Source: Lachnospiraceae bacterium
Lineage (GTDB): Bacteria; Bacillota; Clostridia; Lachnospirales; Lachnospiraceae
DNA length: 36,252 nt
Assembly (NCBI GenBank): GCA_017623295.1
Contig: JAGAPK010000046.1
Coordinates: 1-36,252 of the forward strand
Reading direction: 5' to 3'
The position numbers and the translations under genes were made by a program. This document shows positions 23,037-32,109 of the stretch, in pieces (position 1 is the first letter of the stretch; every line of letters begins with the position of its first letter). The notes under the pieces were generated by a model. That model had not been told where the DNA came from. It searched no databases and was given only the letters and a program-made list of their open reading frames with translations.

Positions 23037-24080
23037 TTGATAAAAGTAGAAAATCTGGTAAAAAAATATGGAAATCATATTGCCGTAAATAATTTATCTT
23101 TTGAAGTACAAAAAGGTCAGATTTATGGTTTCTTAGGACCAAACGGAGCCGGTAAATCAACGACTATGAATATTATGACCGGTTATCTGGCAGCAACAAG
23201 CGGAACGGTGAAGATTAACGGTTTTGATATTTTAACACAGCCGGAGGAGGTAAAGAAGTGCATCGGTTATTTGCCGGAAATGCCGCCACTTTATCCGGAA
23301 ATGACAGTGTATGAATATCTGCGTTTTGTGGCAGAACTTAAGAAAGTACCAAAGGCAGAGCGAAAAGAGCAGATTCAGGAAATTATGGAAATGGTAGAAA
23401 TAGCAGATGTAGAGCATCGCTTGATTAAGAACCTTTCCAAAGGATATAAGCAGCGAGTGGGACTTGCACAGGCAATTATTGGTTATCCTGAGGTTATTAT
23501 TCTGGATGAGCCTACCGTAGGTCTTGACCCGAAACAGATTATTGAAATTCGTTCTTTGATTAAAAAACTGGCTGAAAATCATACTATTATTTTAAGTTCT
23601 CATATTTTGTCAGAAGTGAGTACCGTATGTGACCATATTATGATTATTTCAAAAGGTAAGCTGGTAGCCAGCGATTCACCAGAAGGTTTACAGAAACTTA
23701 TGGTGAAATCGGTTGAAATTGAAGTGACAGCACTTGGTGAGAAGGAGAAAGCAGAACAGATTCTTTCACAGGTGGAACATATTGAATCCTTTACTTTTGA
23801 AGAAGCAAACGAAGAAAATGCCATTAAGGTTCGTATCGTAACCGAAGATAATATGGATATTCGTAAGGAATTGTCCATTACATTAACAAATGGAGATATG
23901 CCTGTTTTATCCATGAATCGTGTGGAACAGAGTCTGGAAGATATCTTCTTACAGTTAACAGGCGATAATGACGCAGAGGTTGAGACGGATAAGCTGGACG
24001 AAAACGAAGAAGTTTTTGAAAATGAAGAAGAAGTATCAGAAAACGAAGAGGAGGAAGAAACAGATGATAGCGATTTATAA
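23037..24080 (+). CDS. ABC transporter ATP-binding protein (GldA/NatA type)
   Basis: ATPase subunit, 347 residues, that should drive the permease encoded next. It has Walker A GPNGAGKST (34-42), the ABC signature LSKGYKQR (133-140), Walker B VIILDEPTVGLD (153-164) and the H-loop ILSSHILSE (about 185-193). After the nucleotide-binding domain and a DUF4162-like C-terminal domain comes a strongly acidic tail of about 35 residues, mainly Glu and Asp. The start is TTG 23037, with aagggagg (23021-23028) at the right distance and no ATG nearby. The end overlaps the next gene by 17 nt. Position with fused GldF-GldG and DUF4340 identifies the gliding-type/auxiliary ABC exporter cluster, whose substrate is not known. 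Confidence 0.93.
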   Translation: MIKVENLVKKYGNHIAVNNLSFEVQKGQIYGFLGPNGAGKSTTMNIMTGYLAATSGTVKINGFDILTQPEEVKKCIGYLPEMPPLYPEMTVYEYLRFVAELKKVPKAERKEQIQEIMEMVEIADVEHRLIKNLSKGYKQRVGLAQAIIGYPEVIILDEPTVGLDPKQIIEIRSLIKKLAENHTIILSSHILSEVSTVCDHIMIISKGKLVASDSPEGLQKLMVKSVEIEVTALGEKEKAEQILSQVEHIESFTFEEANEENAIKVRIVTEDNMDIRKELSITLTNGDMPVLSMNRVEQSLEDIFLQLTGDNDAEVETDKLDENEEVFENEEEVSENEEEEETDDSDL

Positions 24081-26169
24081 AAGAGAAGTAAAATCATTTT
24101 TTCATTCCTTTATCGGATGGCTTTTTCTGGCGGCAACTTTATTGTTGATGGGTATTTATTTTACTGTTTATAACATGTTGTGTGGTTATCCGAATATTTC
24201 TTATGTGTTGCAGAGTGTTATCTTTTTATTTATGATTACGATTCCAATTCTGACTATGCGTATTTTGGCAGAAGAACGGAAACAGAAGACAGACCAGTTG
24301 ATTTTAACAGCACCAATTACCGTTGGAAAAGTAGTGCTTGGCAAGTATCTTGCTTTAGTCACTGTGTTTGCTATTCCGGTTATTGTTATTGGAATTACCC
24401 CGGTTATTCTTTCCTTTTTTGGGACTTTTCAGATGGGTGTCTCTTATACAGCATTATTGGGATTTTTCTTATATGGTTGTATGGCGCTTGCAATTGGTAT
24501 GCTTTTATCTTCTTTGACAGAGAGTATCGTGATTGCGGCGGTGCTTACTTTTATAGCATTGTTCCTCGGATACCTGATGTCAGGACTTTGTAGCATTATT
24601 TCAACTACCGGAAATTTACTTACCAAATGCTTAAGTGTATTTGATATGGCAGGCAGATTTGATGAGATGACTAGTGGAAGTTTTTCCGTGCCGGCAGTTG
24701 TATATTATATTACTTGTACTTTATTCTTACTTTTCTGTACTACACAATCTATCCAGAAAAGAAGATACAGTGCATCAAGTGGCTTGAAAATAGGTGCATA
24801 TAGTTCTGGTATGATTGTAATTACCACTGCGTTGACTATTGCAGTCAACCTTGTTGTAGCACAGTTGCCGGAAGAAATATTATCTTTAGATGTGACTTCT
24901 AATAAATTATATACCTTAACAGAAGAAACCAAAGAATTTGTTCCGACAATTACCGAAGACATTACTATTTTTGTCTATGTAAACGAAGAATATAAAGATG
25001 CGAATCTGGATAAAACGATTCAGAAGATTAATGACTTATCCGACCATATTACGGTCACTTATGTGGACCCTTCCATTAATCCGAAATTCTATACAAAGTA
25101 TACTGACACAGCGCCTTCTTCCAACAGTTTGATTGTTGTTGGACCAAATAGAAGCCGTGTAGTGGATTATAATGATATTTATTCTTACGAAGTTGATTAT
25201 TCAACTTATGAATATCAGATTACCGGTTATGATGGCGAAGGTCAGCTTACATCGGCGCTTGCTTATGTGACAACCGATGAAATGCCTAAGATTTATGTTA
25301 TTACAGGACATGATGAACTGGAACTGGAAGGTCAGTTTACATCAGCAATTCAGAAAGAAAATATTGAGTATGAAGAGCTGTCTTTATTAACAGTTGCAGA
25401 GATTCCGGAAGATGCACAGGCAATTATTATTGATGCTCCTTTGAATGATTATTCCGAAGATGATGCAGACAAGGTGATTTCCTATCTGGAAAAAGGCGGT
25501 AATGCCTTGATTATACCGACATGGACTGAAACAGAAATGCCAAACTTCCAAAAGATACTTGATTTTTATGGAGTATCTATTGTAGAGGGTATGATTGTAG
25601 AGACAGATTCCAGTATGCTTTATAATGACCCATTTTATCTGTTCCCGGAGATACAGTCAGATGAAATTACATCCAGTGTTTATAATGCCTCGGTATTTGC
25701 ACCATATGCACAGGGATTATCTTATTCGGATGCTGCAGAGGATGTGTACTATACACCGCTTTTGAAGACAAGCGAAGAATCATACAGCAAAACTAATTTG
25801 GAAACAGCGACAGAATACGATAAGAGCGAAGGCGATATTGATGGTCCTTTTGTGATTGCTTTGAAAGCAGAGAAAACCGTAGAAAATGCTGAAATTTCCA
25901 ATGCAGTTATTATTGCAACAGAAAACCTTTTTACGGAAAATGCAGACAGTATTGTACCGGGCTGTAATATAAAGCTGTTTAGCAGTGTAGTTGCTTCTAT
26001 GACAGAACACGAAAGCTCTGTTTCGATTCCGGTAAAACAGTATGATACAAGTATTATAGCCTTTTCTTCACAGGCATCCTATATTGTGGGATTTTTGGCT
26101 ATATTGGTAATACCGTTAGGTTGTCTTGTGATAGGATTTGTTATCTGGTATAACAGAAGAAAGAAATAG
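24064..26169 (+). CDS. Fused ABC-2 permease (GldF) and GldG-type periplasmic-domain protein
   Basis: The 701-residue membrane protein joins two parts that are separate genes in Bacteroidetes. Residues 1 to about 240 are an ABC-2 permease with six hydrophobic segments and the conserved cytoplasmic RILAEERKQKTDQLILTAPIT. A seventh segment (about 245-265) leads into a GldG-like extracellular domain (about 270-665; LYTLTEETKEFV, VYVITGHDE), and a last TM segment (about 672-695) ends in NRRKK. It starts at ATG 24064, inside the ATPase gene and preceded by aggaggaag, so translation is coupled. Such fusions with adjacent DUF4340 genes are widespread in Clostridia; cargo and role are unknown, and nothing here suggests gliding. 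Confidence 0.9.
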   Translation: MIAIYKREVKSFFHSFIGWLFLAATLLLMGIYFTVYNMLCGYPNISYVLQSVIFLFMITIPILTMRILAEERKQKTDQLILTAPITVGKVVLGKYLALVTVFAIPVIVIGITPVILSFFGTFQMGVSYTALLGFFLYGCMALAIGMLLSSLTESIVIAAVLTFIALFLGYLMSGLCSIISTTGNLLTKCLSVFDMAGRFDEMTSGSFSVPAVVYYITCTLFLLFCTTQSIQKRRYSASSGLKIGAYSSGMIVITTALTIAVNLVVAQLPEEILSLDVTSNKLYTLTEETKEFVPTITEDITIFVYVNEEYKDANLDKTIQKINDLSDHITVTYVDPSINPKFYTKYTDTAPSSNSLIVVGPNRSRVVDYNDIYSYEVDYSTYEYQITGYDGEGQLTSALAYVTTDEMPKIYVITGHDELELEGQFTSAIQKENIEYEELSLLTVAEIPEDAQAIIIDAPLNDYSEDDADKVISYLEKGGNALIIPTWTETEMPNFQKILDFYGVSIVEGMIVETDSSMLYNDPFYLFPEIQSDEITSSVYNASVFAPYAQGLSYSDAAEDVYYTPLLKTSEESYSKTNLETATEYDKSEGDIDGPFVIALKAEKTVENAEISNAVIIATENLFTENADSIVPGCNIKLFSSVVASMTEHESSVSIPVKQYDTSIIAFSSQASYIVGFLAILVIPLGCLVIGFVIWYNRRKK

Positions 26170-26179
26170 AGGGAGCTTT

Positions 26180-26713
26180 ATGAAAAGACAGAAAATACAG
26201 ATGTTGATTCTTTGTGGCTTGCTTCTTGTACTTGTTGCAGCTTTCTTTGCCATTCGTAATTATAATAATCATCAGGCAGAAGAAAACACAGAAGAAGCTG
26301 CTTATACGGTACTTGCATTAACAGAAGCTGATGTGAAGGAATTTTCTTTTACTGGAGGAAGTGAAACGATTTCTCTGATAAAGAGTGATTCAGGATGGAG
26401 TGCAGTAGCTGATGAAACAACTCAACTGGATCAGGATACCGTTTCTTCTCTGTTAAGTAATGTTTTAAATATTCAGGCAGAAATACAAATTGAAGATGTG
26501 ACAGATTTCTCTCAGTACGGATTTGATGATCCGTTGGCAACAGTAACATTAAAATTACAGGATGATACCGTTTATGAAATTATTTTTGGTCATTATAATG
26601 AAGTCACTGCGCAGTATTATCTACGACTGGATGGAAGCAATACCGTATATGTTTTATCGACAAATCTTGGTTATCATTTCCAAATTTCATTAGATGGATT
26701 TAAAAAAGGTTGA
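26180..26713 (+). CDS. DUF4340 domain-containing membrane-anchored protein
   Basis: The 177-residue protein has a basic N-terminus, one TM segment at about 7-26 and an external domain with the DUF4340 pattern (SLIKSDSGWSA, FGFDDP-like QYGFDDPLATVTL, FGHYNEVTAQYYLRLDG, TVYVLS). No lipobox is present, so it is probably anchored by an uncleaved helix. DUF4340 genes usually follow GldG-type genes and are presumed partners of the exporter. ATG 26180 has gagggag upstream, 10 nt after the previous stop; an ATG at 26138 lies in the previous gene and has no ribosome binding site. It is short for the family, whose members often carry a repeated domain. Confidence 0.8.
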   Translation: MKRQKIQMLILCGLLLVLVAAFFAIRNYNNHQAEENTEEAAYTVLALTEADVKEFSFTGGSETISLIKSDSGWSAVADETTQLDQDTVSSLLSNVLNIQAEIQIEDVTDFSQYGFDDPLATVTLKLQDDTVYEIIFGHYNEVTAQYYLRLDGSNTVYVLSTNLGYHFQISLDGFKKG

Positions 26714-26747
26714 AACAGAAGCCACAGAATAAAAACAGATACTTGAT

Positions 26748-26799
26748 TTCCCCGTAAGTTTGTGCAAAAATAGTACATGGCAGCTTACGGGGAATTTTT
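26748..26799 (+). terminator. Terminator of the Gld-type ABC operon
   Basis: TTCCCCGTAAG (26748-26758) pairs perfectly with CTTACGGGGAA (26784-26794), followed by TTTTT. The 25-nt loop is unusually long. A TTGATT (26743-26748) and AAAAAT (26766-26771) at 17-bp spacing could be a weak promoter for the hydrogenase inside the hairpin, since no other promoter is visible before 26823. Confidence 0.83.
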
Positions 26800-26822
26800 G
26801 ATTTTTCATAAGGGAGGCTTTT

Positions 26823-28304
26823 ATGAGAGGTATTGATACGCAGGTTCGTAAGAACAGACGTAGAATTTTTAAAGAAGTAGCAAATCTGGCATTTCACTCC
26901 GATAATCTGAAAGATGATATCGAAGCATTGCCTTATAAAATAGTGGATTATGATGAATCCGAATATGAAAGTATATATAGAGAACGTGCGATTGTACGTG
27001 AACGTATCCGTCTGGCAATGGGATTATCTTTGCGCCCGGAGAATCAGCCTGTTCATCTGACACAAGGACTGGAAGAAAGTAATATTGATGAGAAATATTA
27101 CGAACCACCTTTGATGCAGGTTATTCCATCGGCTTGTAATGCATGCCCGGAGAACTGTTATCAGGTAACGGACAAGTGTATGGGATGTGTAGCACATCCT
27201 TGTCGTGAAGTGTGTCCGAGAGGCGCGATTACGATGAAAAACGGCAAGTCCATTATTGATCAGGAGAAATGTATCAAATGTGGTAAATGTAAATCGGTGT
27301 GTCCATATGATGCCATTTCCCATCAGGTAAGACCGTGTGCCGGGGCTTGCGGTGTGAACGCAATTAAGAATGATGAAAAAGGCAGAGCCGTTATTGATAA
27401 TAATTTATGTGTTTCCTGTGGGCAGTGTATGGTAAATTGTCCGTTTGGAGCGATAGCAGATAAATCACAGATTTTCCAGCTGATTCGTGCGCTTCAGTCA
27501 GGAAATAAAATTATTGCACAGGTTGCTCCGGCGTTTGTAGGGCAGTTTGGACCGGATGTGACACCGGATATGTTGAAAACCGCGTTAAAAGAATTGGGAT
27601 TTTTTGATGTATATGAAACCGCGATTGGTGCCGATATGGGAGCACTTGCAGAGGCAGAACATTATGCGACAGAAGTAGCTACCGGCAAATTGCCGTTTAG
27701 TTTAACCTCCTGTTGTCCATCATGGTCTGTTCTTGCAAAGAAATTTTTCCCGGAAACGATTGATAAGATTTCAAATGCATTGACACCAATGGTTGCAACA
27801 GCACGTGTTATCAAAGAAGAACATCCTGATGCAAAAGTAGTCTTTATCGGACCTTGTGCGTCTAAGAAACTGGAAGCATCCAGAAGAACCATTCGTTCGG
27901 ATGTTGATTTTGTTATTACATTTGAAGAACTTACCGGAATGTTTGAAGCAAAAGGTATTTTGCTGAATGAAATTCAGGCAATGGATAAAATGCAGGGAGC
28001 AACCGGTGCAGGACGTGGATATGGTGTGGCAGGCGGTGTTGCCAGCGCCATTGAAGATGTTGTAAGAGAATATTATCCGGATGTTGAAGTAAATATTGAA
28101 CATGCCGAAAGTCTTTCCGAGTGTAAGAAAATGCTTATGCTTGCGAAGGCCGGAAAGAAAAATGGATGTCTGATTGAAGGTATGGCATGTCCGGGTGGTT
28201 GTATTGCAGGAGCAGGAACCAATATTCCGATTATGCAGGCAGCAAAAGCAGTTAATAATTTCAAAGAAGCAGCGCAGCAGAAGCTTCCGGAGAAAACAGA
28301 ATAG
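26823..28304 (+). CDS. Monomeric [FeFe] hydrogenase, group B-like
   Basis: Iron-only hydrogenase of 493 residues that should evolve or take up H2 with ferredoxin-type electrons; cytoplasmic. The N-terminal half (about 95-225) has several Cys clusters for [4Fe-4S] centres ([41 protein letters not shown]). The H-cluster motifs are TSCCPSW (C297 proton relay, C298 ligand), GPCASKK (C345) and EGMACPGGC (C456, C460). L2 starts GPC instead of MPC, and L3 continues IAGAGTN instead of GGGQP, features that point to group B and not to the classic group A enzymes such as CpI. No maturase gene (hydE/F/G) is nearby. Start ATG has aagggagg upstream; gltX follows by 14 nt. Confidence 0.93.
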   Translation: MRGIDTQVRKNRRRIFKEVANLAFHSDNLKDDIEALPYKIVDYDESEYESIYRERAIVRERIRLAMGLSLRPENQPVHLTQGLEESNIDEKYYEPPLMQVIPSACNACPENCYQVTDKCMGCVAHPCREVCPRGAITMKNGKSIIDQEKCIKCGKCKSVCPYDAISHQVRPCAGACGVNAIKNDEKGRAVIDNNLCVSCGQCMVNCPFGAIADKSQIFQLIRALQSGNKIIAQVAPAFVGQFGPDVTPDMLKTALKELGFFDVYETAIGADMGALAEAEHYATEVATGKLPFSLTSCCPSWSVLAKKFFPETIDKISNALTPMVATARVIKEEHPDAKVVFIGPCASKKLEASRRTIRSDVDFVITFEELTGMFEAKGILLNEIQAMDKMQGATGAGRGYGVAGGVASAIEDVVREYYPDVEVNIEHAESLSECKKMLMLAKAGKKNGCLIEGMACPGGCIAGAGTNIPIMQAAKAVNNFKEAAQQKLPEKTE

Positions 28305-28318
28305 GAAGGAACAAAACA

Positions 28319-29773
28319 ATGCAGAAAATTAGAACAAGATATGCACCAAGCCCGACAGGACGTATGCATGTAGGAAACTTAAGAACAGCACTTTATGCTT
28401 ATCTCATTACCAAGCATGAGGGCGGTGATTTTATCTTACGAATCGAAGATACTGATCAGGAACGTTATGTAGAAGGTGCGGTAGAAATTATTTATCGTAC
28501 TTTGGAGAAAACAGGTTTGATTCATGACGAAGGTCCTGACAAAGATAAAGGTGTTGGACCATATGTGCAGAGTGAGAGACAGGCACAGGGTATTTATCTG
28601 GAATATGCAAAAAAATTAATTGATAAAGGAGAAGCTTATTACTGTTTCTGTGACAAAGAAAGACTGGCTACTTTAACAACAGAAGTAGCAGGTAAGGAAA
28701 TCAATGTATATGACAAACATTGTCTGCACTTGTCCAAAGAAGAAGTAGAAGCGAATCTGAAAGCCGGCAAACCATATGTTATCCGTCAGAACAATCCGAC
28801 CGAAGGAACAACAACCTTCCATGATGATATTTATGGTGATATTACGGTTGATAACGCTGAGCTTGACGATATGATTTTAATTAAATCCGATGGCTTCCCG
28901 ACATATAACTTTGCAAACGTTGTAGACGATCATTTAATGGGAATTACTCATGTAGTCAGAGGAAATGAATATCTTTCTTCTTCCCCGAAATACAATCGTC
29001 TTTATGATGCATTTGGCTGGGAAGTACCGAAATATGTTCATTGTCCATTGATTACTGACGAAGATCATCACAAGCTTTCTAAACGTTGCGGTCATTCTTC
29101 TTATGAGGATTTGATTGAACAGGGCTTTTTATCAGAAGCGGTTGTAAACTTTGTTGCACTTCTTGGCTGGAGTCCGGAAGGCACAGAGGAAATTTTTACA
29201 TTAGACCAGTTAGTAGAGAAGTTTGATTATCGTCACATTTCCAAATCTCCGGCGGTATTTGATTATACCAAATTGAAATGGATGAATGGCGAATACATGA
29301 AGGCTATGGACTTTGATAAGTTCTATGAAATGGCAGAACCATATTTGAAAGAAGCAATTACCAAGGATTTAGATTTGAAGAAAATCGCCGAAATGGTAAA
29401 AACCAGAATTGAAGTTTTCCCGGATATTAAAGATATGGTAGATTTCTTCGAAAAACTTCCAGAATATGATGTAGAAATGTATACTCATAAGAAAATGAAA
29501 ACTAATGCAGAAACTTCTTTAGAAGTTTTGACGGAATTACTTCCAATTTTTGAAGCACAGGAAGATTATAGCAACGATGCTTTGTATCAGACTTTGACAG
29601 ATTATGTTGCAAAGAAAGAATGTAAGAACGGCTATGCAATGTGGCCGGTCAGAACAGCAGTTTCCGGTAAACAGATGACACCTGCTGGTGCAACAGAAAT
29701 TATGGAAATTTTAGGAAAAGAAGAATCTCTGGCAAGAATCAGAAAAGGAATTGAAAAGTTACAAAATGCTTGA
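28319..29773 (+). CDS. gltX: Glutamate-tRNA ligase
   Basis: Class I aminoacyl-tRNA synthetase of 484 residues that charges tRNA-Glu, and perhaps tRNA-Gln if the organism uses the GatCAB route. It has the HIGH-type motif HVGN (17-20) within [15 protein letters not shown], the KMSKS-type loop KLSKR (252-256), and the helical anticodon-binding domain from about 330 to the end. Length and order are normal. ATG 28319 follows aggaagga. It overlaps the helicase gene by 8 nt at its end. I see no T-box upstream, only the 14 nt after the hydrogenase gene. Confidence 0.97.
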   Translation: MQKIRTRYAPSPTGRMHVGNLRTALYAYLITKHEGGDFILRIEDTDQERYVEGAVEIIYRTLEKTGLIHDEGPDKDKGVGPYVQSERQAQGIYLEYAKKLIDKGEAYYCFCDKERLATLTTEVAGKEINVYDKHCLHLSKEEVEANLKAGKPYVIRQNNPTEGTTTFHDDIYGDITVDNAELDDMILIKSDGFPTYNFANVVDDHLMGITHVVRGNEYLSSSPKYNRLYDAFGWEVPKYVHCPLITDEDHHKLSKRCGHSSYEDLIEQGFLSEAVVNFVALLGWSPEGTEEIFTLDQLVEKFDYRHISKSPAVFDYTKLKWMNGEYMKAMDFDKFYEMAEPYLKEAITKDLDLKKIAEMVKTRIEVFPDIKDMVDFFEKLPEYDVEMYTHKKMKTNAETSLEVLTELLPIFEAQEDYSNDALYQTLTDYVAKKECKNGYAMWPVRTAVSGKQMTPAGATEIMEILGKEESLARIRKGIEKLQNA

Positions 29774-31580
29774 TTTGATTGAAAATGCAATTCAAAAAGA
29801 AGCTATTATGTTCGCTGACGGAGCTATGCAGGTACTTGCTGGCCCCGGCAGCGGCAAAACTTTTGTGACGATACAACGTATTAAATATTTGATTGAAACA
29901 TGTGGCGTAGAGCCAGCCAATATTCTAGTAATTACGTTTACCAAAGCGGCAGCGAATGAAATGAAACAACGTTTCGATACATTGATGAATGGAAAGATGT
30001 TGCCTGTTAATTTTGGTACATTTCATGCAATCTTTTATCATATCTTAAGACAGACCGGACAATATCATAAATATTCCCTGATTACGGAAATGGAAAAGCG
30101 AAAATTGATATTGCAGATATTAAAAATGCCATCAAATTTGTTATTAACTGGTGATGAAAAAGTCGATAATCTTCTCCGTTATATCAGTCAGATGAAAAAT
30201 GGTAGAACGGTAACGCAGGGGACTTTTTCCAAGGAAGAATTGGAACGGTATTATCAGGAATATAATCAGTTTCTTAGAGAGTTTCAGAAACTGGATTTTG
30301 ATGATATGGGATTACTTTGTCTGGAGGTGCTGCATGATAATCCCGAGATATTGGCAAGATGGCGTGAAACATACCGATATATTTTAGTAGATGAGTTTCA
30401 GGATATTAATGACGTACAGTATAAAATTGTGAAGGATATCGCAGGAGATAATCCAAACTTGTTTGTAGTAGGGGATGATGACCAGTCCATATATGGTTTC
30501 CGGGGTGCCAGACCGGATATTATGAAACAGTTTATGGAGGACTTCCCTCAGGCGAAACAGCTTCTTTTGGATACCAATTATCGTTGTCATGAACAAATTG
30601 TTCAGAAATCATTGGCGGTAGTTAATGAAAATAAAAATCGTTTTACCAAGGAAATTAAGGCAGTTCATTCAGAGGGCAAAGGGGCAAGCATCAATACTTT
30701 TGTGGATATAGTAAAAGAATACGAATGGTTACTTGCCAAGTTAAATGTGGATATGGGAAATACTGCCGTTATTTACCGAACCAATTATGAATGTAATCTT
30801 TTGGCAGAAAAACTGTTAGTTCGAGGTATTCCTTTTACGATGAAAGAACCGATTCGAAGCCAGTATGACCATTTTGTGATAAAAGATTTACTGGCATATC
30901 TGGAATTTGCAAATGGAAATCGGAGCAGAGAGCTTTTTCATTTGATTATGAACAGACCGCTGCGGTACTTGAAAAAGGATAGTGCACGTGCGAAACAGAT
31001 TTGCTTACAGGAGGTGCTTGCTTATTATGAAGATAATTCACATATGCAGACAGTTGCCTATGAATTGTTTGAAGATATAGAATATATTTGCGGGAAAAAG
31101 CCATATCTGGCAATTCAATATATTCGTAATGTGATTGGATATGATGATTTCTTGAAAGAAACATATGGAATCGAAGCTGGAAAGAAACTGATACAGATAG
31201 CAGAAGAATTTCAGATGCTTTCCAAAAACTATAAAACTTACGAAGAGTTAAATGACTATGTCAGTCAATGTAAAGAACTGGTTTACCAGAAACAGCAGGA
31301 ACAAAAAAATATACAGAAAACACAGCATGGTATACATATTATGACAATGCATATGGCAAAAGGACTAGAATTTGATACGGTATATCTGCCGGATTTAAAT
31401 GAAGGAAAAATACCGATGCGACAGGCAAGACTACCTATGGAATTAGAAGAAGAGCGTCGAATGCTTTATGTGGCAATGACAAGAGCGAAGAAAACACTTT
31501 ATCTTTTGTTTGTCAAAGAAAAAACCGGAAAAGATATTCCTTCCCGGTTTCTATTACCTATTTTGCCAAAAGAGAAATGA
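29766..31580 (+). CDS. UvrD/PcrA-like superfamily I DNA helicase
   Basis: ATP-dependent 3'-5' DNA helicase of 604 residues. The motifs are all present: Walker A AGPGSGKT (25-32), Ia [72 protein letters not shown] and [17 protein letters not shown]. It is shorter than UvrD/PcrA (about 720-740 residues), mainly because the C-terminal RNAP-binding Tudor region is absent and the 2B domain is small. It probably serves repair or replication restart. ATG 29766 lies inside the end of gltX; a purine-rich aaaagga is 17 nt upstream, so coupling to gltX translation is likely. Confidence 0.92.
   Translation: MLDLIENAIQKEAIMFADGAMQVLAGPGSGKTFVTIQRIKYLIETCGVEPANILVITFTKAAANEMKQRFDTLMNGKMLPVNFGTFHAIFYHILRQTGQYHKYSLITEMEKRKLILQILKMPSNLLLTGDEKVDNLLRYISQMKNGRTVTQGTFSKEELERYYQEYNQFLREFQKLDFDDMGLLCLEVLHDNPEILARWRETYRYILVDEFQDINDVQYKIVKDIAGDNPNLFVVGDDDQSIYGFRGARPDIMKQFMEDFPQAKQLLLDTNYRCHEQIVQKSLAVVNENKNRFTKEIKAVHSEGKGASINTFVDIVKEYEWLLAKLNVDMGNTAVIYRTNYECNLLAEKLLVRGIPFTMKEPIRSQYDHFVIKDLLAYLEFANGNRSRELFHLIMNRPLRYLKKDSARAKQICLQEVLAYYEDNSHMQTVAYELFEDIEYICGKKPYLAIQYIRNVIGYDDFLKETYGIEAGKKLIQIAEEFQMLSKNYKTYEELNDYVSQCKELVYQKQQEQKNIQKTQHGIHIMTMHMAKGLEFDTVYLPDLNEGKIPMRQARLPMELEEERRMLYVAMTRAKKTLYLLFVKEKTGKDIPSRFLLPILPKEK
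31518..31550 (-). terminator. Possible minus-strand terminator of the DUF1292 gene
   Basis: On the minus strand AAACCGG (31550-31544) pairs with CCGGTTT (31528-31522) around a 15-nt loop and runs into six T, all within the 3' end of the helicase gene. It is about 40 nt past the DUF1292 stop. The stem is short, so the call is moderate. Confidence 0.45.
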
Positions 31581-31591
31581 CAGAGGATGAA

Positions 31592-31933
31592 TTATTTCTC
31601 ATCATCAACGATTTCATCAAACTCAACAGAGTCAAGATATTCATCAAAAGCATCCTCGACTGCTTCATATTCTGCATCGTCTTCGATATATTCCAGAGAT
31701 GGTTCTTCGTCAGGGTTACTTTCGTCTTCAAAATAACGATAGAACCATACTTCGCCGTCTTCGTTCTGTCCGTTATCATCTAACGGCAGCAACGCGATAT
31801 AATCCTGCCCTGCTACGGTTAAAATAGTGACGATAGCACAGGTTACGGATGTGCCGTCCTCTAAATCCAGTTCCACAGTCATTTCTTCTGCATCATAACC
31901 GTCATTTTGTGTGTTTTTATTGTTTTTTCCCAT
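31592..31933 (-). CDS. DUF1292 family protein
   Basis: The 113-residue acidic protein matches the DUF1292 family of Firmicutes, related to Bacillus YrzB, with no known function. The core is MTVELDLEDGTSVTCAIVTILTV, AGQDYIALLPLDD, and GEVWFYRYFED, which gives a small beta-rich fold. The C-terminal third is nearly all Glu/Asp. In many genomes it lies beside the Holliday-junction resolvase yqgF/ruvX, but here it is not. The start at 31933 has AGAAAGGAG 8 nt upstream on the minus strand. It converges with the helicase gene, 11 bp apart. Confidence 0.85.
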   Translation of the reverse strand: MGKNNKNTQNDGYDAEEMTVELDLEDGTSVTCAIVTILTVAGQDYIALLPLDDNGQNEDGEVWFYRYFEDESNPDEEPSLEYIEDDAEYEAVEDAFDEYLDSVEFDEIVDDEK

Positions 31934-32017
31934 AGGACTGACTCCTTTCTGTCATTGAAGATAAGACTATTTTACAGAAAATATGGAATAGATTCAATGG
32001 AAAATCAAAACTTTTTG

Positions 32018-32046
32018 TTTAGATTATTGGTTAAAGATGGTATAAT
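32018..32046 (+). promoter_or_regulatory. Promoter of the GH13-like gene
   Basis: An extended -10 TGG-TATAAT (32038-32046) is preceded at 17 bp by TTTAGA (32018-32023). A second TATAAT follows at 32056-32061 without a -35. Both are in the divergent gap between the DUF1292 gene and the GH13-like gene; no clear minus-strand promoter was recognised. Confidence 0.6.
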
Positions 32047-32109
32047 GAGAAAGAATATAATGAGAGAAAATTTTTTTCAAACGAATTACAATAAGAAATC
32101 GGAGGCTTT

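Noticed and set aside
23600-24097. 165-codon minus-strand open frame rich in serine
   Set aside because: It is the mirror of the acidic Glu/Asp codons at the end of the ABC ATPase gene (GAA/GAT read backward as TTC/ATC and TCx) and has no ribosome binding site or family likeness.
24180-24593. 137-codon + strand frame inside the GldF-GldG gene
   Set aside because: It is a shadow of the permease in another frame; the permease frame has clear family motifs over the same bases.
31572-31600. Bidirectional terminator between the helicase and DUF1292 genes
   Set aside because: GAGAAAT/ATTTCTC can pair across the gap, but no T-run follows on either strand and the stem is AT-rich.
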